From assembly GCF_009389715.1 (NCBI RefSeq), contig NC_052407.1:5924475-5988474 (forward strand): a stretch of 64,000 nt of DNA, in the 5' to 3' direction. This DNA is from Phoenix dactylifera. Taxonomy: Eukaryota; Streptophyta; Magnoliopsida; Arecales; Arecaceae. Every line of letters begins with the position of its first letter. The stretch's first letter is position 1. The position numbers were made by a program, and so were the translations under genes. This document shows, in pieces, positions 44,601 to 60,600 of the stretch. Below the pieces are notes generated by a model. The model saw nothing but the letters and a program-made list of their open reading frames with translations, did not search any database and was not told the origin of the DNA.

Positions 44601-47600
44601 AAGCAGAGGCATTTTCAGAAAGGTTGAAGCGGGAACTTCTTGCTCTGGAAGCAGCAAATGTCCATGCATTATTGGAAAGTGAACCTGTGATAAAGGAGGT
44701 AATACTTTTTTTATTTGCTGCATATGTTAATCTGTATCCATCATTATGAGCATGTAAAGGTTTTCATTCCGCTATTTGTTGTTGGTAAGCTTTTCGTTTC
44801 ACAAGAGATGCAGAACTTTTTTGAGGTAGTTTTGGTGATTTTGAGTTTGGCTGTTGAGGTTGCTGAAATCAATTAGTATCACAAGATGCTGGGAAATCTT
44901 CTAAAACGGAACTACTTCATCATATGTATTATGCAGGTATTACGGGGACTAGAAGCAGCTTCTGTATGTGTGGATGATATGGATGAGTGGTTACGTATTT
45001 TTAATGTGAAACTCAGACATATGAGAGAAGATATTGAATCGGTATGGTCTTGTTAATATTTTTAATTTAGAACATAAGATTTAACTTCCATGGATAAATT
45101 ATTATGAGAATTATGCGATGTTTTGTAGTCTCAGCAAGTAGCAAGTTTGGCTCATATAATCATGTTTGTAGTAAACAGGTAGTTTTACACATGCTAGGTG
45201 AAGCCTCGAAAATCCACAGTTTCTGTATTCTAGTCATGCGTTGGATGAAGTGCTAATCCAGTAGATAGATTTGGGTCCAAACATTTTAAAATTTTTGGCT
45301 AAGGATTTGGTCATTCCAATCAATAGGCTTTTTTAGTTATGTTACTAAAGATTATCAAGACTAACTCAGATTATCAAGACATACTCTCTTGAGGGGGATG
45401 TCTGGTTGTCTTTATTCCACTTGCGTGCATATAGATCTTTCAATTGCGGTTAGAAATGTTGTAATTCAATTTTCTATTTGATTTGCTTACAATTTCTGTT
45501 GCAGGAATTATTGTTTTCTGTTTCAATGTCTGTGACTGATAACTGCAAGTGCAAAGTGCAATTATTGTGCTTGGTTTTCTAATGCCGAAAGAGGGGTCAT
45601 AACCCTGTAAATAACCACGGTTACCACCTTTAAACACAGTAAACTATTTCATACAGCTGACCAATGGTTTACTTAGTATATTGTTACTATATAACTATAA
45701 TATAAGCATTATATTATAATGTACAATATATTTATATAATTTTATGCTGTAATAATATTGTGTTTGATTATATTATTATTAGTGTCCATTATATATTACA
45801 TTTTTTATTTTAGATGCTGCAGTATAAAATTATCATTATATTATATTCCTATGTTATCAAGATATATAATCATACTAGTAATATACTTATTATTATATTA
45901 TGTTAATTTACTTTTGATGAACTATGTTATACTATTATGTGTTGTATATATTGATACAATAGAATATTAAAACAATATGATTGTTGTATTATATAATATT
46001 GTGATTTGTGAATATATGATAACATAGTAAAATCGTTCAAGGTACCATGTATATTATAAATATTATGTGTTGTTAATGCTTATATTATAGAGGTCATAAT
46101 ATTATTATGATACCCCTATAATAATATCGTTCTAGTGATATCATACTGTTGTTGATTATATGATCATATTATCCAAAATAAATTTTTTTATCTATACAAT
46201 TTAATCATATTTTAATAAATATGACAATGTAATAAATATATATTATATGTTGCTAATGTATTAGTTTTTATATCTTGTTAATATACTATATCATAAATTG
46301 TATATTAGCATTACAGTTGCAACATATATTATGGTATGATATAGTAATGCATTTATGTGTATTAACATTGATGGCCTCTTGAAAAGGGTGTGAAGTGCAG
46401 GGTTCAGATTAACTAGTAGGTGCAAGCCAGTCAGAAGACAAGTTACAACTGGTGATCACAACCATGAAAAATGGGCCAAAGGTTGTAAGCCAGTTTCCTG
46501 CAGCTGAAAGTGGCTTGCTGGCAACCAAATACTTGCAAGTGCCTACCTGCAACTCAGCCGCAGCAAACTGACTTGTAGCAGATTTAGTTTTAGGCACCAA
46601 ACATCCCTGAAACAGTAGCTATTCTCTCATTTTTTTGATTATATTTATTTTGTGTGTATGTAACCCGACTTAAATGGTGACCTGGTTTAAGCTAAATGCG
46701 CGGTTATATCGGGCGTCATCCTGTTGCTACATTTGGCCAGAAATCACCTGAGAAATTGAAAAACTAAAGAGGAATACGATATTAAAGGAATATCATTATC
46801 TTTCTAAGAAAATCTTGTTTTTCATGCATCCAAACAAGCATGATGCTATATTCTACCATTTTATCATTTGCATGCCAAAAAGTAATTGACATTTTGTTTT
46901 TTATGGAAAACTACGGTCTCCATGTTTGGCACTGGTCCATGGATTTTATAGTTGGTCCAGGTAGTCAAACATTGAGGGTTTCCTCCATGTATCCTAAAAG
47001 AGGAAAACTTTGAATTACATTTTCTTTAATCTTTTGTTTAAAGGAAAATGTATTTTATCCAATTTGTAGTGGCTGCTTTGCTATAGCTACTTCTTTGCCT
47101 TCATGATGAGATCTTAGCTTATTTTGATTTTAATTGGTAAACCTTGCCTTACTTAAATAAGATTAGATTCGTGGATCAAGAATTATCTGTCAGAGTTTGA
47201 GACTTCTTTGAAATTTGTTTGTAAGATGTCATCTGCTCAGTGTATTAAAACAATGCAGGTGACAGACATGCAGACAAACGGCTGGCTAGTGCCTAGGCTC
47301 TACGCATGCACCTAGAGGTCAAGGCGGCCCAAAGATTGTAAATTTAATTAAAGAAATGAGTGTAAGTAAAGGCCAAAAGAAGCAATTATAATCTAACAAA
47401 TACAAAATAACATGATACATAAGATGTGGTAAGTCAATGGGAAGCATAAATTTGGCAATATTGGATGCTATATTAGAACTCAATCTCATTCTCATTAGTC
47501 AAAACATGACACAAAATGTTGAAGTGGGTCACCTAGGTTTACGTCTGCGGGAACATTGTATCTGCACTGTGTGTTTGGTACTGAAGTTCTAGCCAAGACC

Positions 47601-50600
47601 ATGCTGCGCAAGAGGTGCCTGCCAGAACCTGGAAAACAGTTGGATGAAAAGGAAATGTACCTTGTCACCTGTCAGTTTTGTAGTTTGAGATAATGCAGTC
47701 AGGAGCCAGCAGTTGTGGATTCCCCTACACGCAATCAAATGTGGATGAAGATTTTTTTTTTTGTTGAATTTTTTAATTTTGTAAATCAAGATTTGTAAGT
47801 GCATCTATCTCTGAGCACAATTTAGAGAACAAGGCTTATTTTAAATCATTGTTTTTTTCATTATAATTTTGCAGCCAGTGAGTATTAATATTGCCCATGT
47901 TTATGATCACGATTCACAAGGATTTTGTGTTTTTGTATTTGTTTATTTATTTTACTTCTTTTTATTGGCATTATGACTTTCATAAATTAGTTAGTCATAA
48001 TTTGCAGATTGAATCCCGTAACAACCAATTGGAGATGCAGTCTGTAAATAACAAAGCACTTATTGATGAGCTGGATAAGTTACTTGAACGCTTACGTATT
48101 CCTTCAGAGGTGTGTCTCATACTACTTGATACTTGATTTACTTATTCTTAATCACGCTAAGCACCTTGATATGTGAGCTTAGATTAGTGAAACTTGAATT
48201 TCTATTTTTTCAGTTATTTTTCTCTTCTTCAATGTTGCAGTTTGCAGCATCATTAACTGGAGGTTCTTTTGACGAGGCACGCATGCTTAAAAATGTTGAA
48301 GCATGCGAATGGTTGGCAGGGGCCATTTGCAGTCTTGAAGTGCCTAATCTGGATCCATGCTATGCACACATGCGAGCTGTAAGTCTCTGTTATATACTAT
48401 TTGATTACTGAAGAATTCCATTTACTTCATATGTAGATATGTGAATTTACAAACACTTGAGGAATTCAATGTACTTAAAAGACAATATGCCTTCTGCTTT
48501 GAAACTATAGATAACCAAGTTGCAAATAGAGTGGCTAAGGATGCAGTTAGGAAACTTTCTTTATTGGAAGTTTGATGTAAGAAAAAAGGTGTAATTTTTA
48601 TATGTAGGAGTTTTCTCATTTGCCTTCACTTCCCATGTTTATGTCTCTAATGGAACTGATATTGAATAAATTATTCATCATTTTCATGTAGAACACATAC
48701 AATCTAATATTTGGATCTCTAGTTCTCCTGTCTTAAGGTTATTTTATCTGAAAATTACAGTCCATTTGATCTAATGCATGGCTATAATTTTTAAATTTTG
48801 TCCAGGTTAAGGAAAAGCGAGCAGAGTTGGAGAAATTAAAAAAAACATTTGTTCGGCGAGCATCGGAGTTCTTGAGAAACTACTTTTCTAGTTTGGTAGA
48901 CTTTATGATAAGTGACAAAAGCTATTTTTCACAGGTATATTCTTGCCTTCTCTTCATATAATATAATATAACATTGTGTATGTAATATAATATGTACAAT
49001 ACATTATATATATAATATATTATAAACATAATATGTAAATATATGTATATGTAATTATGTATATGCATATGCTTTTTGTTGGGGGGATGCCAGTTTGGTC
49101 AATTGGACTTCACCTTGAGGTTCTCTTGAATGGTATACAGCGAGGACAACTAAAGAGGCCTGATCATGCAGATCTGAGGTATAAGTGCAGGACTTATGCA
49201 CGACTTCTGCAGCACCTAAAGGTTGTTATTCTTCTGGGCTCTATGATTTTGAATAGAAGCTGTTACTTCTGTTGCATCTTATCTAATTCTCTGTTTACCT
49301 TGTATTGCCATATTCAGAGTCTTGACAAGAATTGCTTAGGTCCTTTGAGGAAGGCATATTGTCATTCCCTCAACTTGCTACTTCGTCGAGAGGTCTGGAG
49401 GAAAAACCTTTATTATATGATTATTTTGATAGGTTATTTTCTTCTTTTATTCTATATACAGTCTTTGAGTGGTTCTGTTGGCTCTTAATTGAAGCAATGA
49501 AAGTTATAAAAATCCAAGGAACAACATGACATAGACATGACATAGACACTTATTGCATCAAAATTATCCCAATGCTTTTGCATATGAAAAAGTGGAGTTA
49601 AAATTCCTTGTGCCATGATATGTTAAAGCTATTTTATGGATGAATTTCTATGTCCAGTTCTTCTAGTGACATATTCTTTATGCTGTAAAATTACAATCAT
49701 ATGACAGAAATCAGTATGCAGAATTTGGACTTTACTTTCATTTAAACACATGAAGATGTAAAGATGAATCTTGAACATATTTATAAAGGTGTCTAATCTT
49801 CTTTCTGATTCATGCTATTCAGGCTCGTGAATTTGCAAATGAACTTCGTGCAAGTACTAAAGCATCAAGAAATCCGACCTTTTGGCTTGAAGCTTCTACA
49901 GGTTCCAGTCAAACAGCAAATAGTACAGATACTTCTACAGTTTCTGAAGCATACTCAAAGATGCTTACCATCTTTATTCCGCTTCTTGTAGATGAGGTAA
50001 ATTGTTTTGCCTAAGCATGCACTGAGTTGTTGTCAGGCTTATTGTCATATAAAATATTGTGTTTGTCACTATGTTGCAGAGTTCTTTTTTTGCACATTTC
50101 ATGTGCTTTGAAGTTCCTGCTTTTGTTCCACCTGGTGCTCCTACTAATGGTACTAAAAGTGAATCTGATGGCAATGATGCAAACGACGACGATCTGAGCC
50201 TTATGGATTTTGATGGAAACAATGTTAAATCTAGTAATTACATTTCTTTTGTCCATTAACAGATATAATCATGGCCAGCATTTTGAATTTCTGCTAGCGG
50301 ACAATTTTCCAGGTGTAAAATTTCTTTCAATTCTTTCTTCAGGTAATAATTCTGGTGAGTTGGGAACATTGAATGAAGCTCTTCAAGATTTGCTCGATGG
50401 AATCCAGGTACATTTTCTTTTCTTTTTCTTTATTAACTGAACAGTAATGTATTAAATGTGGGTATATATTTGCATGCAGAATGCATGCATGCATGTGTAC
50501 ATAAATACATTTTGGAATTAGCACATATTACACTGAATCTGGATATGTTTTCTGCACATTATATATACTATATGTTGCCTAGCTTTAGATAAAATACAAG

Positions 50601-51624
50601 ACTTGGTTTAAAACTTTGGTCAATTTTATGCTCAGGTCACTTGACAAGAATCTAATAATCAAGCATGATGCAAATACATATATAGATGCATGCATGTTTT
50701 GGTCTAATGTTGGATGTCTTTGAAAGCTTGTAGGCATTGTTTGAGAGATTACAAATATTGCTTGGTGTGAAGCTTGTCTTCAACTTATATACTTTGTTGC
50801 TGAGAGGATAGTGGATACATGTGCATGGAGCTTGCCCTTGTCTGATCTTATAGATTTGCTGTTGATTTTATTTCATCATCCTTTACTTCTTTTCTTAACA
50901 TGATAGGCTTCAAATATACTACCACTCTCATATGGGGCCCAATACCTGACCCTACCTTTTTTCTTAAGGGCAAGTGGTAAGTACAAGGTTGAGATAGTTG
51001 CATTTGCTGGGATGAGACTATGGATGAAGAACATTGGTTGATTTTCCACATTAATCATGGTTTTCTTACTCATCACTGTAACCTCCTCCTGTAACCTTCA
51101 TTAGCGTAATCATCTTCATCATGTAACAATAACATTTCTTGTGCAATACACGTTTTCTTCTTTCATTATATTTCTTGTTTCTATTCCTTCAATAGCATGG
51201 CTCAGATCTGTAATTTGATTCTGGAATTACTTTAGTGTATCCATTACCTTGCACTTAACTGCAATAATTTTTCCTAAGGCATGTAACACCATAACTTTGT
51301 GTTTTCACTATATATATATATTTTTAAAAAAACCTGAAAAATTGCAGCTCTCTTACATTGTTTCAACATCTGGATGTGTCTGCACATGTGCATGCATCAA
51401 TATACATATTTATGTATGTATGCTTGCTTGCATGCATTCATGTATGTATGCTTGTTCAAATTCAGTACAGGACTAGTTGAAAAATCCCGTTATTTCAGGT
51501 CAAGTGAGCCCACAGTTGCATTAAAAGAAACACAAAGATCAGTGCTAGTGCTTAGTAAAGTTAAAATGCTGCTGCAGCTTTTTTTTAACACACACAGAGA
51601 TAGGGAAGGAGGGAGGGGAAGGGA

Positions 51625-51673
<49 letters not shown>

Positions 51674-54120
51674 CTCTTGTAAGTTTAGTTTTCCAGGTCC
51701 AAAAGAGATTTATGGTGGAACTAAGCAAAAACTCGCACTAGGTTTGTGTAGGTTGTATGATTCATTCAATAGTCTTGTGCTTTGAACTACTTCAAGTTGA
51801 TGGTTTTGTCCATAAATAATGTAGAGACTTGCCTTTTTGTTGTGAGACAACTATGTGTAAGCAAAGCAGATGCAAGTAAACCCATCTTTTTGAAATGGTT
51901 TCAAAGCTAGAATGTCTTTAGATTAAAATGCATGGGTTGCCTAAAGCCAATGTTCTTTGGATGGAACATGGTCGTAATATCATTGCAACATCTTATGATC
52001 GAGGGTGTCAATACTCTAGGGCTGCAGGATTTGCGTCAGTGACCTGTGCTGCATATGAATAGGCTTTAGGCTTAGCAAGCCTCTGGTCTGGACATGCACT
52101 AGATAATATTTATAATTTTTAAGCCTCAATAAGTTTGGACTGGCTCTAGTCTGACAATTATAAATGATTACAGTTAAGCCCGATTGTGGATCCTGCCCAG
52201 CCCAAAAGAGCCTATCTTTTTTGCCAGTGTTTGGGCATGGATTATTTAGGTCAGTTACAGGTCTATCTCTGGCCTTGGCCTGGTTGTCTCGGTGGCAGGC
52301 TGGACTTTGATATGCCTGGTCCCGCCAGTTGATACTCCTGGCTGTAGACCCTTTAGAACCAATAAAGTTTAGATGCTATGTTTCATTTCCTTTACAAATA
52401 ATAATTTCTGGTTAATGCCTCTTTCCACTAATACCTCATAGAAGTCAGGTATATCCTTCTGGAAAAGCATTGTAGTTAAGGCCAAACTTCATATTCAAGA
52501 ATTCTCATGCTCCGCAAACACTAGATTTCTATTGCGTTAGGAAAAAAACAACATGACTTTATTCTGGCAAGTCATGCTTGAGATTGAACTTGCTCGGAGG
52601 ACTTAATGGAGTTGACTGTAGCTCTATGCAATTAAAAGCCATTTAGTGCACCATTTGAATGGTTTGTTCTTATGCAGGATTCTAACAGGTAACAGTCAAC
52701 TCTGTTATTTTGCATATTTGCAACAGTTATCTGCCCTGTCAGAAGCTAAATCTTTTACCTTCAAATATTTTATAATGTCAGTCGCACACTCACCAAAACT
52801 ATTTATTGTTTCTAGACGGATGATAACAAGTTGGTGCAAAATAAAATTTCCTGCCTCTGCAGAAATAAGAACAATAACTTTCATATGTGATATGTATAAT
52901 GATGACCATTTTTTTTGAAATTTTTGATGCTTAACATTCTGTAATTGAACAGAAGTAGTTCGAGACTAAACATTACTTGTACATACCAAAAAGCTAAAAT
53001 AATCAAAATTCAAAAGAATAATAACTTTGTTCTCACAAAAAAGGAAAGAGAAGAAAAAAAGAGGAGTTAGTAACTTTGTCAACTGCATGTTCATCCAGAT
53101 GATGAAAACACAATCATCACTGGCTTAATGTTTCAATTTTGGAAGAATTTTCTTTTTTAAAAAAAAAATCAAGAAGTCCAACACCTCTTATAATGTAATT
53201 TTTATTGTATCAATAATTTTAATAAAAAAATATTTTTATATTGTTTGGATGTATAAAATTGAGCATCATTTTCCTCATTTTCTTTCTCTGAAGCTATTAT
53301 TTTCTGTTTAGAGATTCTGTTAGCGCATATCGAAAATGATGACTAAATCTTGTATGTGATGCATTTGCTTGATTGTTTAGTTTTATACCTAAAGAGCGAA
53401 CCAGGTTGTGGATACAATTAACCCAAGCAATTCAGATGTGTAACTGTACTGGAATCGGTTTGTTTGACATATCTGTACTAGAATTTACTTGTTTGACATA
53501 TTCTTCACCATATACTATTCAAGTAGTTGCCCATTCTGAAATAGTAGCATATTTTCTATCATCATCATATGTAACTCTCCTTGGTCTGATTTAATAGTTC
53601 TACATTCTGTTTTATTTATGTTTTGTGAATGCTTATTTGTTCAGCCAAATTAGTGTGCTAACTCCATTTTGCTTACTCAAAGTTGACTATGTTCTTATGG
53701 TTTATTTTTTACTAATAATCCACACTGTATTTCTCTTTCTTTAATGCTATTTTGTGGTTCCAGTTTAAAATTATCTATACTTAATATATGTTAACTGTGA
53801 TTTAACTGATCCTTAGGCAATATATTTTCTGGAAAATATAAGCACACAATCTTTGACTTGCATACTATAATACACACTCTGTATTTTTTTAGGAAGACTT
53901 CTATGCAGTGGTAGATTGGGCATACAAAATTGATCCTCTGCGCTGCATATCAATGCATGGTATTACAGAGCGCTACCTTTCCGGTCAGAAAGCTGATGCA
54001 GCAGGATTTGTGCGTAAATTGCTTGATGACTTAGAGTCAAAAATATCAATGCAGTTTGGCAAGGTTAGTGTTGTCCACAATTCTTCAAATGATTATGCAA
54101 TAGTCTTTTCTCTAGAAGGA

Positions 54121-54159
<39 letters not shown>

Positions 54160-57100
54160 GTAACTGCTTGTCTGCATTTGCAGTTTGTTGATGAAGCTTG
54201 CCATCAGATTGAGAAGAATGAACGTAATATACGGCAAATGGGAGTTCTATCTTATATCCCAAGGTATAAACTGTCTGCAATTGAACTTTTGAACTTGTTT
54301 CATGTTTTGGTTGCATATGTGATTTGCCCTTGTTAGGTTCCCTGGTTCATAATTTTATGTATGAATCTTATGGTTAGAGGTGGGAATGACATAATTTGGT
54401 CAGGTTTAGATTCAAAGCAGCCCTGTCCTCCCAATTATTAAAATGACTATATGGTTGATCTGAAGTCAATACCTGATCCAACCTGCTTGTCTTACCTAGA
54501 GCTGCAAAGGGCTAATCTTTGACCTGATTGAACTCCATGCGACCCTATATCTACTAGGTCCAAAATTCTAAACATGATCTCAGCTTGCAGACTTCCAACT
54601 CCAAAACAAAATTCAAATATATATAAAAAAACTTAAACTCCACCGTTATAGAGTTGAGAGTGGGGAAGGGACATTCCAACCTTTTGTACAAAAGCTTTCT
54701 TGGTTCATTGGAGTTTGGAACCCCTAGCCAAAGTGTGGACGGGCTAATTAAGGGAAGGAGAGAGCAGAAGAGGTTAGACTGGTGTTAGGTTATGATTTTT
54801 CAAGAATGTTCATTTGAGTTTGGATGGATTCTTCTCCCAAAATAGCTATGTTGCTTCTGGTAGAAGCTGCCAAGAGAGTCGCCAGATTGGGGGGATTGGG
54901 TGCTGTTAGAACGTAAAAATGGAGGTCTTAAGGAGATTGTATTAAAGAAGGTATATGGTATTATAGTTTTGTTTCTTCTTCTTTCATATCATGCCTGACC
55001 AGGTCAAATCATATTAATAGTGGGGCTTCCATCTGGATATCAGGGCTAGCTTTATGGAAAAATCTTCTACAATGGTATGGCAAAGTTGTAATTTCATAGT
55101 TACCACTATATATGCACACATACAAGCCATTATACATTATTTGTGTGTGTGCATTATAATGAATTTATTTCAGTCCTTTCTGACCTGATAAGATGACCCA
55201 ACACGAGTTGTGTACCTTAGCTGGACCTTATCACCTAAAGTTCTAAGTCAAGACTACTGAACTATGGATAATAGTGCACCTGCGTATGCATGTTAATAAT
55301 GTCATTATTATGACATTGTACCTCACTCTGCTGTGCATCCGAATTATGTTTCTTTTAGTGTCAGCTTTATCTTGAACTTGATGCAACTCTTCTCTTACCT
55401 AACCTCTTCACCAAGGCTTCTATATGTTTATTTTGATAATTCTGGGAAGCCTTCGATGTATTTTATTATGATAATACTAATTTACGTTTGTTCCATTAAT
55501 ATATAAATCATGACAATTCCATTGTCTTTTTGTTAAGAATGGTTAGGACTTTGAATAAATGTGAAAAGCTTGAGTTGGTGGTCTCCTCTAGCTTTTTTCC
55601 TTTTCTTTTGTTGATGCTCATGTAGGGTGCTGTAGTTAGGTTAGGTCAGCCATTTCTAGTTAAGTCAGAGATCTTGGATAAGCAATTATATTGTAATACA
55701 TTGCTTTGTATAAGCGTGTGCATATATAGATTCTGATATAGCCCTGGTTGGGAATTAGAGTTTACTTAAAGGGAAGCAGCAGCAGTTTTAATTTAGGTCT
55801 GAATTATCTTTTAATTTTCAGTCTTTTTCTCAGCAATTATTAAAACAGTTTATATTCTGAATGCAGAGTTCATATGTAACATGCAGCTCACGTCTGGCTG
55901 GATCTAATTTCTGATCCACTAATCAGCATAATTCTGCTGTGTAAACAGAAAGCTCTTAGAGCAAAAAAAGGAATAAAGAGGGGTTAGAAGAAGTAGAATA
56001 AGAAGGGGAAAGAGGCTTGGGACCTTTTTTTCCCTCTTTCTCATTGATAATTCAAGTAGAAAGTTCCATCCCTAGAACAGCTGGCCACAAGTTCTTTTTC
56101 TTTGGTTTAGCCAGCAGGTTTTCCTAATCCAGTAGGATAGTAAATAACAAAAGAAGTCTAGACTAAATGAATTTTTGTAATATGTTCGTTTATCTATTTT
56201 ATTTGGATAACTGAATATATAAATGTTTAACTTCTATATTCTATAGTTATCTTTTACAAGTTTGGATTTTCCCTGTCACATAGATTTGCTACTCTTGCAA
56301 CACGAATGGAGCAATACATCCAGGGGCAATCTAGGGAGTTGATTGACCAGGCATACACAAAACTAGTGAGTACATAAACTCCTTTTCAGGTTGTATGCTT
56401 TGTATCTGTTCTTTTTCGTTTTCTTAAATTAAAAGAAAGTATAGCAGTCACTTGATGCTATGCAGCAGCTGCATTAATCTTAGGAATTGCAATAGTTGGC
56501 TGAGTTAGCCAGTCTGTTGGAATTGATTAACGTGGTCCTGAATGATCAGCCTATGTATTATCGGAAGGTGTTTGATAACATGCAGTGGCTAAATTTTTCT
56601 GTCTCTCCCTCTCTCACAAAAAAAATGTCTAAAATGTTTGTACCTTGAGGAAAAATAATTTGAAAGTTTGGAACAGGTTAGCACAATGTTTGCGACTTTG
56701 GAGAAAATTGCACAAAGTGATCCAAAGTATGCTGATATTGTACTGCTGGAGAACTATGCTGCATTCCAGAACAGGTAATTGCAAAACAGTCTGTCATGTC
56801 CTTTCTTGTCCTCCAAATCAATGGTATGCCACTTAATGGTTTGTCTTCTTAATTTCAATTGATGTAATCTGCCAAACATTTAGATCAGATATGGTATGAG
56901 CTTGTAATAGCATATATTTGGATGCAGTCTTTATGATTTAGCAAATGTTGTGCCCATGCTTGCGAAGTTCTATCATCAAGCTAGTGAAGCTTATGAACAG
57001 GCTTGCACACGCCATATAAATATAATCATTTACATGGTAAGTGCCTTATTTCTGATTTGGTAATTCAATTGCTTTTTTGCAATAGCAAATTCTGTAGATT

Positions 57101-57551
57101 TTTTTTTGGTTTTTACAGCAATGAACTTCTTCCATGAAAGTCCAGATGGGAATATATAGTTAATAGATATTAATCTAAAAAAATGTATAAAAATTTGTTT
57201 TGTTTTGCAGCAATTTGAAAGATTATTTCAGTTTGCCCGAAAAATTGAGGATTTGATGTACACAATTACTCCTGAAGAGGTGAGGAAATTATGAAATCCT
57301 GCATTATCCTTATGTTGGTATGCTTCTGAGTTTCTATCAAAAGGCAATTTTAGTCTATAATTGCACAAACTTCAAACAGTTCCTGGTGGATAGAACTTTT
57401 GGTTGAAAAGATTATATTTCTTTCTTAACATCCAAAATCATGATGCAAACACAGTAGAGTTGCCAAACTTTCTGTGAATGGATTTAGCAAATAGGAGAGG
57501 AAGACCTAAGGTAGCGTGGATGGAAGTTGTGAGATTTTGAAAAGCTTGTAG

Positions 57552-57614
<63 letters not shown>

Positions 57615-60600
57615 ATCACTATAAACTTTCAGTGATTGTGGATTTGTAAAATCGTTCCCAAATAATTGGGATAAAGCCGGATCACTATTGTTATGGTTAT
57701 GGTCAAAGCACATCATACCGTACTGAACCAAGCAATTCAGGGTGTACCATACCGTACCATTTTAGTATTGGTACAAGGCACGGAGAGTGTACCGACACTC
57801 GATATACTGAAAGCAGCTCTTATATCGTGTGTATTGTCATAATAACAGGATGGCTCCGGTACTGGCCCGGTATTAAGATGGTATACCTTGGTTATGATAG
57901 AGTAGCAAGTCAGTAAAAGGCCATTTATAGGAGAAGCCAAAACTTATTCAATCATTAGGTGACTTTAACAACTACTGCAATTGACTTATCTCTAATTTAT
58001 TTTGCTTCCTTAAATTTCACCATTGAATGTATCACTATGTCTTAACTCTCTAGTTTGTATGTTAAATCATTGCTAAGGTCTTTTGTTCATAAAAGTTTCA
58101 TCTACCTTCACAAGGACGTTCAGTAATGTAGAGGCTGAGATCTCTGAATGTCTGATTAATTTGCATTCTTTGTATTTTGGCATTGAATTTACCACTGGGG
58201 CTTTTCTTCTCTACTTTGCATGTTAATCAGTTTTAAAGTTCTTTTGTTTATGAGCACTTCCTCTAAGTTCACATGGATCTTCTATAATATAGAGGCTGAA
58301 AATGAAATTGATACTGGTGTCTGATTGAAATTTAACATTTTGGTTTCAGAGTTGCAGGAACAAATTCAATTGTTTAGGTTTCCATTGTTGGAAGACTTCT
58401 TTGTCCTTAAATTTGGTCGAAAATAGCAAAAGCTATATCAAAATAAACAAAGGAGAGTCTCTTGAACATGCAGCTCTGTGTATGACCTTTTTATGGATAA
58501 TTAGACTGGATTACAAGACTAAAGCTAAGTACATAAACTTCGTAATATGCCAAAGGTTGAGGTGAAGGCCTTGTTGTTTACTAAGCTTCTAAAATGGAAT
58601 AAGATTTCTGGACTCATTAACCAGCTCAATGGCAGGGAATTTCATTTTTAGATTTAAAATGTTACTGTTTGATGTCAAGGAGCATATGTCAATAGGGTAT
58701 TTAGGGTTTCTGTAGACAGAGGTCATCGTTATGGCAACAAAAGATGTGCAACAGCTGGTGCATGTATCTATTTCTTTCCACACCCTATCTCATGCGGAAT
58801 CCATTACTCACATCATCAAAGAAAGGATTAAAGTTGGGCATCTGAGGAGGGTTTGAAGAAGTTCTGGAATCAAAGATACTATTATTTGCAACCATAACTA
58901 CCCACATCTAGTAGGCTTTCAATCCTCTCCATGGCAAGAAGATGATGCATAGAATGATAAGAAAGATAAGGATGCTATGGTTCCTAAACCTTTAGCTTCC
59001 TAATCTTGTTCATCTTGAGGAGTAAATTAGTAGGACCTGAGACGATGAATTTTTAATAATTTGATGGATAGAGCTTTCTTTTCGATGAAGCAAGTTAGTT
59101 TCTTAGTAATACTTTTACGATATAAAAATCTGCTATGTTGGATGCTGGACTGTATGTTTGACATTCCAAGCCTCTTTTATGATCTCTTTAAAATAGTACC
59201 AATGTCTTTAAAACGCTACCTGCCTTCTAAGTCTCTTTTATGTTCTCTTTCATACTTTTCCATCTCTTGATATACAATTTTGTTCAGTACTATTGTAGAT
59301 CTAGAACTAATCTTAATTGTTACACTCATTTAGTTGTAAACCTTGTGCTGTCCATTTCAAATGATTCAGTATGACATAATCAACTTTTACTTTAGCTTGA
59401 AAATTTCTATTCAGATGGTATCTTCTTATGGCATTCTTCATGTTGAATCCAATTTTTTAAGTCCAGGTTGAAACGATTCTTTTACTAGTGTGCTTGTGAT
59501 GATGAACATTGAGGACCTCCATTTTCACAGGCCCATGCTGTTGTAGTTCTCATTGTACCATTTTTTGTGCTGGCACCTTCATGATAATAAAAATAGCTTT
59601 TACAAGCCATGTAATTAACACTTCTGATTTTTGTGACTGACAGTTGCTTTTAAATTCACAGATCCCTTTCCAGCTTGGACTTTCAAAAATGGATCTGAGG
59701 AAGGTGTTGAAATCCAGCTTATCTGGAGTACGTCTGAGCACATTATTCATACTCCTTAATCTCTGTATATTTTCTAGGGACCATCTCTCCCTCTCATGTT
59801 AAGAGTTTCATGAGAGAAAATGTTTCAAAAAATGAATTTGATTTCATTTCCACAAAAAGAATAAAGGTGGCTAAAAGTGCATGGATCCTTCATAGTTCTT
59901 AGCTTATAATTGAAGTGAAAGAGAAACTAGGGGAAAATAATTTATTCTCTTGTTTTCTGTGGTGTTTGATGTGTTTCCTGCTTGTTTGATGGATAGTTTC
60001 CTGTTTCCTTCTAACAAAAAAAATTTCAAACCGCCATTTCACACTTTCTGGTTGATGTATTCCACAATACAAATCCTGTTTTGGCAACTGTAATTCCAGA
60101 AACCAGTCTGAAGTCAATTTCTCTGATTGCAGATTGACAAATCAATCAATGCAATGTATAGGAAGCTACAGAAGAATTTGACCTCTGATGAGTTGTTGCC
60201 TTCTCTGTGGGATAAATGCAAGGTATGCTTTATCACCTTCTCTTATTTGTTGACTATCTGTAACTCTGAGATGCTATAAAAAAAAAATCCTAACGTAAAT
60301 GAATTAGTAACTTGCTTACCTAGAAGTCTCCAGAAATCCTTTAGTTTTTGGTCATTTTGCTACAAAAGCAATTTAAGGCTGCAGTCATTCTGTGTCCTTT
60401 TAAAAATGTGCAGAAGACCCTATGCTTGAAAAATAAAGCCTCTTATTGAAGACAAGAGATACCATGTTATTTAAGATGGTGACCATCTTTTTTCTCGGGA
60501 AAAATATACAGATTACCCACTTCTGATCACCGCTCAGTTCGCTGGGGGATGTGGGGTTGGTGATTGGCTGATTCTCGATGTGGCCTGACTAACACCACTG

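Noticed and set aside
57438..57731. Ser-Leu repeat protein
   Set aside because: Direct translation of the GA/CT microsatellite.
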